DNA from: Candidatus Pantoea soli
GTDB taxonomy: Bacteria; Pseudomonadota; Gammaproteobacteria; Enterobacterales; Enterobacteriaceae
DNA length: 64,000 bases
Direction: 5' to 3'
Assembly (NCBI RefSeq): GCF_007833795.1
Contig: NZ_CP032702.1
Span: forward strand, 496,001 to 560,000
The notes beneath the pieces are model-generated. The model was not told where the DNA came from. It saw nothing but the letters and a program-made list of their open reading frames with translations, and made no database searches. The translations under genes were made by a program, and so were the position numbers. Positions 29,965 through 39,241 of the stretch are shown here, in pieces (within the stretch, counting starts at the first letter, position 1; every line of letters begins with the position of its first letter).

Positions 29965-30696
29965 ATGCTGTTAGAAAAACCCACCACCAGACGTAAATTT
30001 TTACTCGGGTCGTTACTGGCATTGCCATTAACGGACCTGGTATTAAAAGGACTGACCGCCGCGCAGGCTGCAGAAATGGCCGCCCCGGAACTCGCCGATT
30101 ATAAACCGATCTTTTTCAGCGACGATGAGTGGCAATTTATTCTGGCCGCCACCGATCGGTTAATTCCTGCCGGCGGCAATGGCAAAGCACCGGGCGCGCT
30201 GGAAACCAACGTGCCGATCTTTATCGACCAGCAACTGCACAGCCCGGAATTTGGCGCAGAGATCTATCTGCAGGGGCCTTTTGACGTGCATGCGCCGGCC
30301 ACGATGGGCTATCAGATTCCGTTTACGCCGCAGCAGATGTACCGCACCGGCATTAAGCTGGTGACGCAGTGGACGCAGAGTCATTATCAGAAAGCGTTCC
30401 ATGACTTAAGCGCAGCCGGGAAAGATGCGGTGCTGACCAAAATGAACAAAAACGACGGTATCGACTTCGCCGCCCTCGGTGAGCCGAACCTGAAAGCCTC
30501 GCAGTTCTTCAGCCAGCTGCTTTCCGATACCAAACACGGTTACCTCGCCGATCCGATGTACGGCGGCAACAAAGGCATGAAAGCCTGGATCGCCATCGGC
30601 TTCCCGGGGGCACGTGCCAGCTTCACCGAATGGGTGACGCAGCATAACGTGCCGTATCCGCTTGGCCCGGTCAGCCTGGCAGGCGCGCGCGCCTGA
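29965..30696 (+). CDS. gluconate 2-dehydrogenase-type subunit 3 (gamma), Tat-exported
   Basis: 243 residues. The N-terminus TTRRKFLLGSLLALPLTDLVL is a twin-arginine signal. The rest matches the gluconate_2-dh3 family, the small subunit that escorts the FAD subunit to the periplasm in three-subunit membrane dehydrogenases. First gene of an operon with a GMC flavoprotein and a triple-haem cytochrome c. No good ribosome site lies within 10 bp of ATG 29965, so a different start is possible. Confidence 0.9.
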   Translation: MLLEKPTTRRKFLLGSLLALPLTDLVLKGLTAAQAAEMAAPELADYKPIFFSDDEWQFILAATDRLIPAGGNGKAPGALETNVPIFIDQQLHSPEFGAEIYLQGPFDVHAPATMGYQIPFTPQQMYRTGIKLVTQWTQSHYQKAFHDLSAAGKDAVLTKMNKNDGIDFAALGEPNLKASQFFSQLLSDTKHGYLADPMYGGNKGMKAWIAIGFPGARASFTEWVTQHNVPYPLGPVSLAGARA

Positions 30697-30727
30697 CCTC
30701 CGTATTTGGTAGATGAGACAAAAAAAC

Positions 30728-32497
30728 ATGGCACAGATTACAAAGAAAGAAGTCGATGTCGTCGTATGCGGCCTTGGCTGGGCTGGCTCGCTGATGAGTA
30801 TCGAGCTGGCGCTGGCCGGGCTGGACGTACGCGCCTTAGAGCGCGGCGGCGAGCGCGATTACCCGGATTTTGCCTATCCGAAACCGGCAGATGAATACGC
30901 CTATAACGTGCGCAATAAAGTGTTTGCCACGCCGAAAGAAGTGGCGGTGACCGTGCGTTACAACATGGACCAGACGGCGCTGCCCACCCGTAAATGGGGC
31001 GCGTTTGCGCCGGGCACCGGCGTGGGTGGCGCCGGTATGCACTGGACGGCGGTACTGATTCGTCCGACGCCAACCGACATCAAGCTGAAAACCTATGTCG
31101 ATCAGGCCTACAAGCCGGGCATTTTGCAGGACGACATGCGCGTGATGGATTTCCCGTTCACCTGGGAAGAGATTGAGCCGTATTACTATAAGTTTGAACT
31201 GATCTGCGGCCAGTCCGGTAACACCGGTAACCTGCGCGGACAGATCCTCGAAGGCGGCGATCCGTTTGAAGGCCCGCGCTCAGAGCCCTATCCGCTGCCG
31301 GCGCTGGAAGATACGCTGAATAACGTGATGTTTAAGGACGCGGCGAAAAAGCTGGGCTACCATCCGTTCCCGAACCCGTCAGCCTGTGTCTCCCGCGCGT
31401 GGAAAAACCTGTACGGCAACCAGATTGCCCCCTGCAACTACTGTGGCTACTGCTCTAAATATCCCTGCCTGAACTACTCGAAAGCCTCCCCGCAGACGGC
31501 GGTAATGGATGCCCTGAAGCGCATGCCGAACTTCTCTTATGAAGTGCACGCCGAAGTGGTAAAAGTGGTGCTGCATGAGGATGGCAAAACGGCCAAAGGG
31601 GTGATCTACTTCGACGCAGACGGCAATGAAGTGTTCCAGCCGGCGAAGATTGTGGTGCTCTCCAGCTTCCAGCTGTACAACGTGCGCCTGATGCTGCTTT
31701 CCGGTATCGGCAAGCCTTATAACCCGATTACCGAAGAGGGTGTGGTAGGACGTAACTATGCGTTCCTCTCCAACGGCGGCGCGACGCTGTTCTTCAAAGA
31801 CAAAAACTTCAACTCGTATGCCACCGCGGGCGCGACCGGGCAGATGTTTAACGACATTTCGCCGGGCAACTTTGACGGTCCGGGGCTGGGCTTCCTCGGC
31901 GGCGCGAAGATCCACAGCTCGCAGGCTACCGGCACCCCGATCGCCGCGTCGCTGCCGAAAGGCACGCCTTCCTGGGGCATGGGCTACAAAGAGGGGCTGG
32001 AGCAGTGGTACAACCATTCGATGAAGATCAGTATCACCACCACCTGCCAGTCGTATCGCGATATCTATCTGGATCTGGATCCGCACTACACTGACCATCG
32101 CGGTCTGCCGCTGCTGCGTATGACCTTTAACTGGAAAGAGAATGAGCTGCGCCTGCAGCAGCACCTGAAGGGCATTGTGGGGGATATCGCCAAAGAGCTG
32201 AACCCGGACAGCATGAGCATGAGCTTCCTGCCGATGGGGGCCGACTTCGACCTGACCAAATATGTCTCCACGCACAACGTCGGCGGCGCGGTGATGGGCG
32301 ACAACCCGAAAACGTCAGCGCTGAACAAATACCTGCAAAGCTGGGACGTGCACAACGTGTTTGTACCGGGCGGTAACGCCTTCCCGCAGAACTTCCAGGC
32401 AAACCCGACCGATACCATCGGCGCGATTACCCTGATGGCGGCACAGGCGATCAAAGAGCAGTATCTGAAGAACCCCGGCCCACTGGTACAGGCATAA
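30728..32497 (+). CDS. GMC family FAD dehydrogenase subunit (gluconate/2-ketogluconate dehydrogenase type)
   Basis: 589 residues from ATG 30728 (MAQITKKEVD). FAD-binding motif VVVCGLGWAGSLMSIELALAGLDV near the N-terminus; GMC C-terminal histidine region THNVGGAVMGDNP...VPGGNAFPQN near the end. A cysteine-rich loop (NYCGYCSKYPCLNY) is typical of the large subunit of gluconate 2-dehydrogenase and relatives. It oxidises a sugar acid or polyol in the periplasm and passes electrons to the cytochrome. The exact substrate cannot be told. Confidence 0.9.
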   Translation: MAQITKKEVDVVVCGLGWAGSLMSIELALAGLDVRALERGGERDYPDFAYPKPADEYAYNVRNKVFATPKEVAVTVRYNMDQTALPTRKWGAFAPGTGVGGAGMHWTAVLIRPTPTDIKLKTYVDQAYKPGILQDDMRVMDFPFTWEEIEPYYYKFELICGQSGNTGNLRGQILEGGDPFEGPRSEPYPLPALEDTLNNVMFKDAAKKLGYHPFPNPSACVSRAWKNLYGNQIAPCNYCGYCSKYPCLNYSKASPQTAVMDALKRMPNFSYEVHAEVVKVVLHEDGKTAKGVIYFDADGNEVFQPAKIVVLSSFQLYNVRLMLLSGIGKPYNPITEEGVVGRNYAFLSNGGATLFFKDKNFNSYATAGATGQMFNDISPGNFDGPGLGFLGGAKIHSSQATGTPIAASLPKGTPSWGMGYKEGLEQWYNHSMKISITTTCQSYRDIYLDLDPHYTDHRGLPLLRMTFNWKENELRLQQHLKGIVGDIAKELNPDSMSMSFLPMGADFDLTKYVSTHNVGGAVMGDNPKTSALNKYLQSWDVHNVFVPGGNAFPQNFQANPTDTIGAITLMAAQAIKEQYLKNPGPLVQA

Positions 32498-32501
32498 CCC
32501 C

Positions 32502-33752
32502 ATGAAAATAAAATCATTGTTCATCGCGCACGCGCTACTGCTGGGTGCGCTTGCCGGTTCAGCGCAGGCGGCAGATGACGCCGCGCTGATCAAACAGGGC
32601 GAGTATCTGTCGCGCCTCGGTGACTGCATGGCATGCCATACGGTCCCCGGGAAAGCCGATTACGCCGGCGGTCTGGCGATTGAGTCCAGCCTTGGCACCA
32701 TTTACTCCACCAATATCACGCCGGACAAACAGCACGGCATTGGCAACTACAGCGAGCAGCAGTTCTCCGATGCGGTGCGCAAAGGCGTGCGCGCGGACGG
32801 CTCGCGCCTGTACCCGGCGATGCCATACCCGGATTACGCCAAAACCAGCGATGCCGATATGCACGCGCTGTACCTTTACTTTATGAAAGGCGTGCAGCCG
32901 GTCAGCGAGCCGTCAGCGGAGACAAAGCTAAGCTTCCCGTTCAGCCAGCGCTGGGGAATGCGCTTCTGGAACTGGGCCTTTACGTCTGACAAGCCGTTCC
33001 AGCCGATTGGCGGGGCTTCGGCAGAGGTCAATCGCGGTGCTTACATCGTAGAGAGTCTGGGCCACTGCGGCAGCTGTCATACGCCGCGCGGACTGGGCAT
33101 GAACGAGAAGGCGCTGGACAGCCGCGACGATCAATTCCTGGCGGGTGGCAGCCTGAACCAGTGGGAGGTGCCGTCGCTGCGCGGGCTGCCGCGCTGGAGC
33201 GAGCAGGAGATCGTGGATTACCTGCAAACCGGGCGTAACGATAAAGCCGCGGTAGGCGGTGAGATGACCTCAGTGGTCGAGCACTCCAGCTCGCACATGA
33301 CCGATGCCGATCTGCAGGCCATTGCTGCCTACCTGAAGTTCCTCGGTGGCAATCCGCCGCTGCAGGCCTACGACGTGCAGGCGCAGCAGAAGACCGCCGC
33401 GAAGCTGACGGCGGCGAAGAACCTGACAGAAGGCGAGCGGCTGTATCTGGATAACTGCGGTGCCTGCCACTTTGTTAGCGGCAAAGGCGCACCGGGCGTC
33501 TTTCCGGCGCTGGATCAGGCCACGCTGGTAAACGCCAGCGATCCGAGCGGTTTGATCCACACCATTCTTGCCGGCGCGCAGCAGCCTTCCACGGCAAAAG
33601 CGCCTTCCATGCTGGCGATGCCGCCGTTTGCGCAGCGTCTGAGTGATGAAGAGGTAGCGCAGTTGGCGACCTTTATTCGCCAGGGCTGGAGCAACCAGGC
33701 GACGGCCGTCACGCCGGACGAGGTGGCTAAGGTACGTAAAAAGCTGCACTAA
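32502..33752 (+). CDS. triple-haem cytochrome c subunit of the dehydrogenase
   Basis: 416 residues with a Sec signal peptide (to about ALA-GSAQA, residue 23). Three haem sites: C42-C45-H46, C189-C192-H193 and C319-C322-H323. This is the cytochrome subunit that anchors gluconate-type dehydrogenases and passes electrons to ubiquinone. It starts 4 bp after the GMC gene stop, so the three genes form one operon. Periplasmic face of the inner membrane. Confidence 0.93.
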   Translation: MKIKSLFIAHALLLGALAGSAQAADDAALIKQGEYLSRLGDCMACHTVPGKADYAGGLAIESSLGTIYSTNITPDKQHGIGNYSEQQFSDAVRKGVRADGSRLYPAMPYPDYAKTSDADMHALYLYFMKGVQPVSEPSAETKLSFPFSQRWGMRFWNWAFTSDKPFQPIGGASAEVNRGAYIVESLGHCGSCHTPRGLGMNEKALDSRDDQFLAGGSLNQWEVPSLRGLPRWSEQEIVDYLQTGRNDKAAVGGEMTSVVEHSSSHMTDADLQAIAAYLKFLGGNPPLQAYDVQAQQKTAAKLTAAKNLTEGERLYLDNCGACHFVSGKGAPGVFPALDQATLVNASDPSGLIHTILAGAQQPSTAKAPSMLAMPPFAQRLSDEEVAQLATFIRQGWSNQATAVTPDEVAKVRKKLH

Positions 33753-33770
33753 ACACAGGCTGGGTTAAGG

Positions 33771-33803
33771 CGCGCGTTGCCGGCTTTGCGCGGGCAACGC
33801 GCG
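33771..33803 (+). terminator. hairpin after the dehydrogenase operon
   Basis: CGCGCGTTGCC / GGCAACGCGCG, an 11-bp perfect stem, 19 bp after the cytochrome stop. There is no T run; it may act with a second GC-rich stem at about 33806-33831 between the convergent genes. Confidence 0.5.
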
Positions 33804-33841
33804 GGATAGCGCACTACCGCTGTGTGGTGCGCTGCCCTGAC

Positions 33842-34519
33842 TCAGTGGAAGGTATGCACCACTTCCAGCACGCCGTTAATCACAAACTGCACGCCCATGC
33901 ACACCAGCAGAAACCCCATCAGGCGGGAAATCGCCTCGATGCCGCCTTTGCCCACCAGCTTCATGATGGCACCGGAGCTGCGCAGGGAGATCCACAAAAT
34001 CACCGCCACCACCAGGAACGTCAGCACCGGCGCTACCGTTACCACCCACGCCGGAAAATCGACGCCGGCTTTAACCGTTGAGGCGGAACTGATGATCATC
34101 GCAATGGTGCCCGGCCCGGCGGTGCTGGGCATCGCCAGCGGCACAAAGGCGATGTTGACTGTCTCCTGCGGGTCGTCGTTCGCGTCCAGTTCATCCTGCT
34201 TGTGGCGCGCTTCCACCGAATGGCCCACCGGTTTCGCCGGAAACAGCATGCGAAAGCCGATAAACGCCACAATCAGCCCGCCCGCCATGCGCAGGCCGGG
34301 AATCGAGATACCAAAGGTGTGCAGCACCGCGTTACCGGCGTACCACGCCACCATCATAATCAGGAAAACGTAGAGCGAGGCCTGAAACGCCTGGCGGTTA
34401 CGTTCCGCAAAATTCATGTCGCCCGCCAGACCGAGAAACAGCGCCACGGTCGTCAGCGGGTTCGCCAGCGGCAGGATCACCACCAGTCCCAGCCCGACAG
34501 CTTTTATCAGTTCCAGCAT
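33842..34519 (-). CDS. marC: MarC family (UPF0056) inner-membrane protein
   Basis: 225 residues, six hydrophobic segments. Motifs [16 protein letters not shown] and [23 protein letters not shown] identify MarC. It was once thought to be part of the multiple antibiotic resistance response, which was later withdrawn; its function is unknown. ATG 34519 is 8 bp from GAGAG and matches the family start; a GTG 6 bp upstream is less likely. There is no marRAB beside it. Confidence 0.92.
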   Translation of the reverse strand: MLELIKAVGLGLVVILPLANPLTTVALFLGLAGDMNFAERNRQAFQASLYVFLIMMVAWYAGNAVLHTFGISIPGLRMAGGLIVAFIGFRMLFPAKPVGHSVEARHKQDELDANDDPQETVNIAFVPLAMPSTAGPGTIAMIISSASTVKAGVDFPAWVVTVAPVLTFLVVAVILWISLRSSGAIMKLVGKGGIEAISRLMGFLLVCMGVQFVINGVLEVVHTFH

Positions 34520-34586
34520 TATCACATCTCTCTGACAAAGGGCCCGCTGCGCACCGCTCTGCGGCCGGGCGCAGCGGTTTCACCGA

Positions 34587-35222
34587 TCAATGTTTAGGGG
34601 TTTCCAGCGCTTCCAGCATCTCCGGGAAGAAGTCTTCCAGCAGTTCCGGGGTCATCAGTTCGGGGTAATTGATTAAGTGCTCGCGGATACGCTCATTGAC
34701 GTCCGGCAGCAGCCGCCCGGCCGCCTCGCTGGCGGTGATTTTCTTCTGCTTCATCATGCGCAGCACGTTATCCGGCAGGCCGTCTTCATCTTCCACTTCG
34801 TCCACGCCTTCCAGATCGTCCAGCTCGTCCAGCAGCTCCATCAGCGCTTCGATTTGCGGCGTGCGCGACTGGTACTCCGGCGGACGCTCGCTTTCCAGAT
34901 AGCGCAGCAGGGCGCGTACCGGGGAACCATCCGGCGTGGCGGGCGGCTCGCTGGCGAACCAGCTCAGCAGATCGTGCTGGCTCACCTGATGAACGTGATA
35001 GCCGTTGTCGACCAGCTCATCGGCAAGAATATCGGCGGTGTCGTGCTCAATCAGGCAGATGTGGGTGCGATTAGGGGGGAACTGCTCCAGCCACTGATAA
35101 ATCTCTTCGATTACGCTGTCGGCGTAATCAAAGGTCTGGCTGAGAGAGCTGTCATCCGGCTGGTGTACGCTGATGCGAATCAGGTCGGGATCGAAGTAAA
35201 TCGCAATGTTGATGCCTTTCAT
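34587..35222 (-). CDS. conserved acidic protein, function not recognised
   Basis: 211 residues from ATG 35222 (MKGINIAIYFDPDLIRIS). I do not recognise a family. The first ~115 residues alternate strand-like and helix-like pieces (FDPDLIRISVHQ, HICLIEHDTADILADELV) that could be a small alpha/beta domain. The remainder is a helical, strongly acidic linker (ELMELLDELDDLEGVDEVEDEDG) and a C-terminal helix bundle. No signal peptide or membrane helix. Base composition is like the backbone. Single gene between marC and an AhpD-like gene. Confidence 0.75.
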   Translation of the reverse strand: MKGINIAIYFDPDLIRISVHQPDDSSLSQTFDYADSVIEEIYQWLEQFPPNRTHICLIEHDTADILADELVDNGYHVHQVSQHDLLSWFASEPPATPDGSPVRALLRYLESERPPEYQSRTPQIEALMELLDELDDLEGVDEVEDEDGLPDNVLRMMKQKKITASEAAGRLLPDVNERIREHLINYPELMTPELLEDFFPEMLEALETPKH

Positions 35223-35318
35223 GCGCGCTGTCCTGTAAGGGGGCAAAATCTCACTATAGCGTCAGGCAGCAAAGATGAACATGGTGCCGCCAGCAGCTTG
35301 CGCTACCGGCGGTAAAAA

Positions 35319-35798
35319 TTAACGTAAATCAGCACGATCCAGCCCATAGGCGCTGTCCAGCGAGCCCGGCGTGACTTTGGTCGCTACCATCAGGCGGTTC
35401 CAGGCGTTGATAGTGGCAAGGCTGAACATCAGCTCTGCTATCTCTGTCTCAGAGAAGTGCGCCTGTAGCTCACTGTACAGCGCATCGCTAACGCCGTGCG
35501 CGTCGGGGCGGGTAAGGGCTTCCGTCAGCGCCAGCGCCGCTTTTTCCCTGGCGCTGAACAGCGGTGATTCACGCCAGATCGCCACATGATGCAGGCGCAG
35601 TTCGCGCTCACCGTGCAGCTTCGCCTCTTTGACATGCATATCAAGGCAGAAAGCGCAGTGGTTAAGCTGGGAGGCGCGCACATCGGTCAGGTACTTTAGC
35701 TGCTTATCCAGCGAGGCGTTGCTCAGCGCCAGCGAGAGTGCGCTCAGGTTTTTTGCCATCGCTGGCAGGCTGGTAAAAAGATTCACGCGTGATGACAT
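35319..35798 (-). CDS. carboxymuconolactone decarboxylase (AhpD-like) family protein
   Basis: 159 residues. The CMD-fold signature with the CxxC-H active site is SQLNHCAFCLDMHVKEAKLHGE (HCAFCxxxH), as in AhpD-like peroxidase-linked disulfide reductases. ATG 35798 (MSSRVNLFTSLPAM) has GGAGAA upstream; the longer frame is not homologous. It is divergent from a MocR regulator 200 bp away, which likely controls it. Confidence 0.88.
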   Translation of the reverse strand: MSSRVNLFTSLPAMAKNLSALSLALSNASLDKQLKYLTDVRASQLNHCAFCLDMHVKEAKLHGERELRLHHVAIWRESPLFSAREKAALALTEALTRPDAHGVSDALYSELQAHFSETEIAELMFSLATINAWNRLMVATKVTPGSLDSAYGLDRADLR

Positions 35799-35996
35799 GA
35801 GGGTGTTCTCCTGTTGAGTAAACGGGCGCCGGGACAGACCTGCGCAGCGCGGACAAAGGGCGATTGCCGCAGGCCGCACGCGTCGGGAAAAAAGCATCGT
35901 GCTCTCCGGGTTGCGCATTGTGTGGCTGATGCGTGCATCTTAAACTGCGATGTCTGAGCGAAAAGGGTCAAAACCGCTCAAAACAGGCAGGACAAG

Positions 35997-37409
35997 ATGC
36001 CGTCGGCACGATGGGTTGAGGAGAACCGCGTGGGATACAAAGCGATTTACCAGCACTTTCGCCAGCAGATTCTGGCCGGACACCTGAAGCCGGGCGATCG
36101 CGTGCCGTCAATCCGCGTGCTGGCGGGCGAGCTGCAGGTGGCACGGAAAACGGTTGAGGCCGCCTATGAGATCCTCAGCGGCGAAGGCTATTTTGTCAGT
36201 CAGGGCGCGAAAGGCACGCGCGTGAATCCGCAGCTGAAACTGGCCGCGCCTGCCACCGCGCCGGACGCCCCGCCGGCGGCGGCGGCGCATCTGCCGGTGA
36301 TTGAAAATCACGGTGAACTGCGGCTCGGCATTCCGGCGCTGGATGCGTTTCCGCTAAAAAAATGGCTGCTGATCTCCGGCAAAGTGGCGCGCAGTCTGCG
36401 GCCGGAAGAGATGATCACGCCGCCGGTAATGGGGTATCAGCCGCTGCGCAGCGCGATTGCCAGCTATCTCAACATCTCGCGTGGCCTGCAGTGCCAGCCT
36501 GAGCAGGTGTTTATCACCAGCGGCTATCGCGCCAACCTGCGGCTGATTCTGGCGGTACTGGCGCAGCCGCATGACAAGGTGCTGTTTGAAGACCCCGGCT
36601 ATTTCTTTGGTCAGCAGCTGCTGAAACGCATCACGCCGCATCTGCACTTTGTGCCGGTGGATCAGCAGGGCGTGGATGTGGATTACCTGCAGCGCTATCA
36701 CGCCGATGCGCGCTTTGCCGTGGTGACGCCCACGCATCAGAGCCCGCTGGCGGTCACGCTCTCGCTGCCGCGCAAGCATCAGCTGCTGGCGTGGGCGCAG
36801 CAGCAGCACAGTTGGATCATTGAGGATGATTACGACGGCGAGTTTCACTACACGCGTAAGGTGATTCCGGCGCTGAAAAGCCTGGATACGCACGACCGGG
36901 TGATCTACACCGGAACCTTCAGTAAAACGGTGATGCCTGCGCTGCGTATTGGTTATCTGATGATGCCGCAGGCCACCATAGCGCGCTTTCGCGAGCTGGG
37001 CGAAATGCTGGAAACCGGCCTGCCGCTGCTGCCGCAGAAAATCCTGGCGCAGTTTCTCAGCGAAGGGCATTTTTACCGCCACATCAAAAAGATGCGTATT
37101 CTCTATCAGCAGCGGCGCAGCATGATGCTGCAGGCGCTGGAGCACTGTTTTCCCGGTCTGTTTCAGGTGGAGCGGGCCGACGGCGGCATGCACATCGTGG
37201 CGTTTTTGCGGCGCGGCACCGCCGATCACGCCATCGCCAGCCTGTGGGCGCAGCATGCGCTGTTTGTCCGGCCGCTGTCGGCCTGGTATGTACAGACGCA
37301 GAAGCGCTACGGGCTGGTGATTGGCTACACCAATATCCAGTCGTTTGAACAGGCGAGGGCGCTGCTGGCGCGTGTGGCAGATGCGACGTGGGCGTTGCTG
37401 GCGGTATAG
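35997..37409 (+). CDS. MocR/PdxR-type GntR-aminotransferase fusion regulator
   Basis: 470 residues. An N-terminal GntR winged helix (13-78, GYKAIYQHFRQQILAGHLKPGDRVPSIRVLA) joined to a fold-type I aminotransferase domain (about 105-465). The PLP lysine is K310 in TGTFSKTVMPALRIGY and the PLP-ring aspartate is in IIEDDYDGEF. Such proteins use PLP as effector, not usually as enzymes. It probably regulates the divergent AhpD-like gene. Start ATG 35997 has AGGA 4 bp upstream; GTG 36030 is an alternative. Confidence 0.9.
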   Translation: MPSARWVEENRVGYKAIYQHFRQQILAGHLKPGDRVPSIRVLAGELQVARKTVEAAYEILSGEGYFVSQGAKGTRVNPQLKLAAPATAPDAPPAAAAHLPVIENHGELRLGIPALDAFPLKKWLLISGKVARSLRPEEMITPPVMGYQPLRSAIASYLNISRGLQCQPEQVFITSGYRANLRLILAVLAQPHDKVLFEDPGYFFGQQLLKRITPHLHFVPVDQQGVDVDYLQRYHADARFAVVTPTHQSPLAVTLSLPRKHQLLAWAQQQHSWIIEDDYDGEFHYTRKVIPALKSLDTHDRVIYTGTFSKTVMPALRIGYLMMPQATIARFRELGEMLETGLPLLPQKILAQFLSEGHFYRHIKKMRILYQQRRSMMLQALEHCFPGLFQVERADGGMHIVAFLRRGTADHAIASLWAQHALFVRPLSAWYVQTQKRYGLVIGYTNIQSFEQARALLARVADATWALLAV

Positions 37410-37522
37410 CGGCAAGGTGACGAGAGGAGAGGGCGCGGGGGACAGCCCGCGCCGGCTGGCATAAGGTGAATCTGCGGCGATTCAGTCGGCAGGAAGGCGG
37501 CCCCTGAACCCGCGCGAATGAA

Positions 37523-38041
37523 TCACATGCCGATGTATTTTTTGCCCTGCTTCAGCACGACATCGCAGGCTTTGGTTTTCAGCTTCTCACCCATCGGCGA
37601 GTTGCTCAGGCTTTGCAGATTGAGCTGCTGACCGTTGCCGGTGTTCAGCAGGCCGGCCAGCCCCTGCTGGTAATCGGTTTTCTGCTCCTGCGCGGTGGTG
37701 CTGTTCAGGCCGAGCTTGTTCAGCACCTGCTCCTTCACCGACTTCACGTTGTTATCCACCACGTTATGCTGCACGCAGTACTGCATCACGCCAGCGGCGT
37801 TGGTCATGCTGTTGGCGCTGACCGCTTTATTGCCGCCGTTCAGCAGGCCGGTGAGCGTAGAGAGCGACAGTCCGCCGTTTTGCGCGCTGCTGGTGGCGGT
37901 GCCGCTGCTGCTGTTCTGCTGCGACAGCTGTGAGGCGGCGCTGCTCAGCTGATCCTGCCAGCTGGCCGCCGATGCGCTGCCCGCCATCAGGGCCGCCGCG
38001 ATGCCCCATCCCCACATCATGCGTTGTGTTGCCTGTTTCAT
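37523..38041 (-). CDS. yjjA: DUF2501 domain-containing protein YjjA
   Basis: 172 residues with a Sec signal peptide (AAALMAGSASAA, cleaved near residue 25), then a Ser/Gln/Asn-rich segment and the DUF2501 domain with two cysteines (YCVQHNVVDNN... and KACDVVL). Exported protein of unknown role, E. coli YjjA. In E. coli it lies beside opgB; here a leuX island separates the two. Confidence 0.9.
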   Translation of the reverse strand: MKQATQRMMWGWGIAAALMAGSASAASWQDQLSSAASQLSQQNSSSGTATSSAQNGGLSLSTLTGLLNGGNKAVSANSMTNAAGVMQYCVQHNVVDNNVKSVKEQVLNKLGLNSTTAQEQKTDYQQGLAGLLNTGNGQQLNLQSLSNSPMGEKLKTKACDVVLKQGKKYIGM

Positions 38042-38224
38042 TTCAACCTCGTTGTGCTTATTGGTCTGACTGCGTCAGGTGAGGGTAAGAGGGATTTGGC
38101 TTAAGAAAGTTCCGGAGAAAGAGCGCATTAAGGGGAGTTTGAGAGTGTTCTGGTCAGCGGTGGCGCGGGATAAACCGCGACGCTGCTTTTTTCAACGCTT
38201 AGCGCACATCGCCGTCGATTCCGG

Positions 38225-38252
38225 TTGCGCGGCTTGCCCGTCACGGTATAAT
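38225..38252 (+). promoter_or_regulatory. promoter of the tRNA-Leu(CAA) gene
   Basis: TTGCGC (38225-38230), 16-bp spacer, perfect TATAAT (38247-38252), about 29 bp before the mature tRNA. Confidence 0.7.
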
Positions 38253-38280
38253 CGCCAGCGTTTTCCGCATCCTCTTCAGT

Positions 38281-38365
38281 GCCGAAGTGGCGAAATCGGT
38301 AGACGCAGTTGATTCAAAATCAACCGTAGAAATACGTGCCGGTTCGAGTCCGGCCTTCGGCACCA
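38281..38365 (+). tRNA. leuX: tRNA-Leu (anticodon CAA), leuX type
   Basis: 85 bp, from GCCGAAGTGG to the encoded CCA. The anticodon arm GTTGA-TTCAAAA-TCAAC gives anticodon CAA; a long variable arm and the GGTTCGAGTCC T-arm are class II leucine features. Acceptor GCCGAAG pairs with CTTCGGC. leuX is a frequent integration site for genomic islands, and an integrase fragment follows in the same direction. Confidence 0.97.
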
Positions 38366-38454
38366 AGACTCATCTAATTAGTTGTTTCTAAGTAACTTTC
38401 TCTATGTTTTCGCTTGTAATTGCGTAGCCCTACTACAAAAGGCTATACGAGGCG

Positions 38455-38811
38455 ATGTCTCAGCGATATAAACTCTATCGTCGAACCAGTGGCATTTATG
38501 TTGTCCGCATCAGCGTTCCCCAACGTTTTCGTCGATACGCAGGACAGTGTGAGATTCCCACTTCAACAGGCACTCATGACCTTTATGAAGCAAAGCAGAA
38601 GTCCGCGCTCCTGTTGACGGTCTGGTATCAGACCTTACAAGCGTATGAACAATTGAATTATCGAGCTTTAAGTGACTGCGCCCCACTGCCTGATGGTGAG
38701 GGTATGATCTCGCTTTCTAACTTTGCTCAGTCAATCGAGTTGCCTGTATCGCAATTGATTCGAGAGGTGATTAATCGTAACCTCCCGGTATTCTGGCTGC
38801 TGTGTGAATAA
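38455..38811 (+). pseudogene. truncated island integrase, N-terminal fragment
   Basis: 118 codons beginning MSQRYKLYRRTSGIYVVRISVPQRF, the N-terminal domain (DUF6538-like) of large tyrosine recombinases found at tRNA sites. The catalytic C-terminal domain with its R-H-R-Y residues is absent; the frame ends at 38811 and no continuation is found in other frames. It starts 90 bp after leuX and in the same direction, as an integrase should. The island can no longer excise by its own enzyme. Confidence 0.7.
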
Positions 38812-39241
38812 GCAGTATGTTTAGACGATTGACCATCCCCAATTGAATATTCTTCTTATTTCTAAAAGGGCGAAAAACATCGAAATACAGGTGCGTTACG
38901 GTGGCGTTTTACCTTAGCCATGGAGCAGCGTGTTGCAAAAGATCATGAGATATCGTAATGCCTTGTAACCTCGTTGATTTGTCCCAACTACTGATGATCT
39001 TGCTCTGATACGCGATAACGTGGTCTCGATGAGTTTTCGTTATAAACAGTATCGACCATCCCCTCGTTCATCAAGTTGGTTACTATGTTCGCAACATTGC
39101 TAAACCCGGGAAGACCCCATATAGCAAGGGTGCGATCTAGCCTCATCCAGGTTCAGTAGATGTCTTTTTCTGCCCTGACTTTCAAGACATTGAGTTCTGT
39201 AGTGGTTAATGAGTATATCTCCGTTATCATGATGAATTAGG
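38812..39241. other. island DNA with no supported gene
   Basis: About 430 bp of AT-rich sequence between the integrase fragment and the immunity gene. A 63-codon minus-strand frame (39100-39291) overlaps the end of the immunity gene and has no recognisable product. Scattered stops in every frame suggest decayed DNA. Confidence 0.5.

Noticed and set aside
38079..38312. 77-codon frame running into leuX
   Set aside because: It ends inside the tRNA gene and covers the tRNA promoter, so it is not coding.
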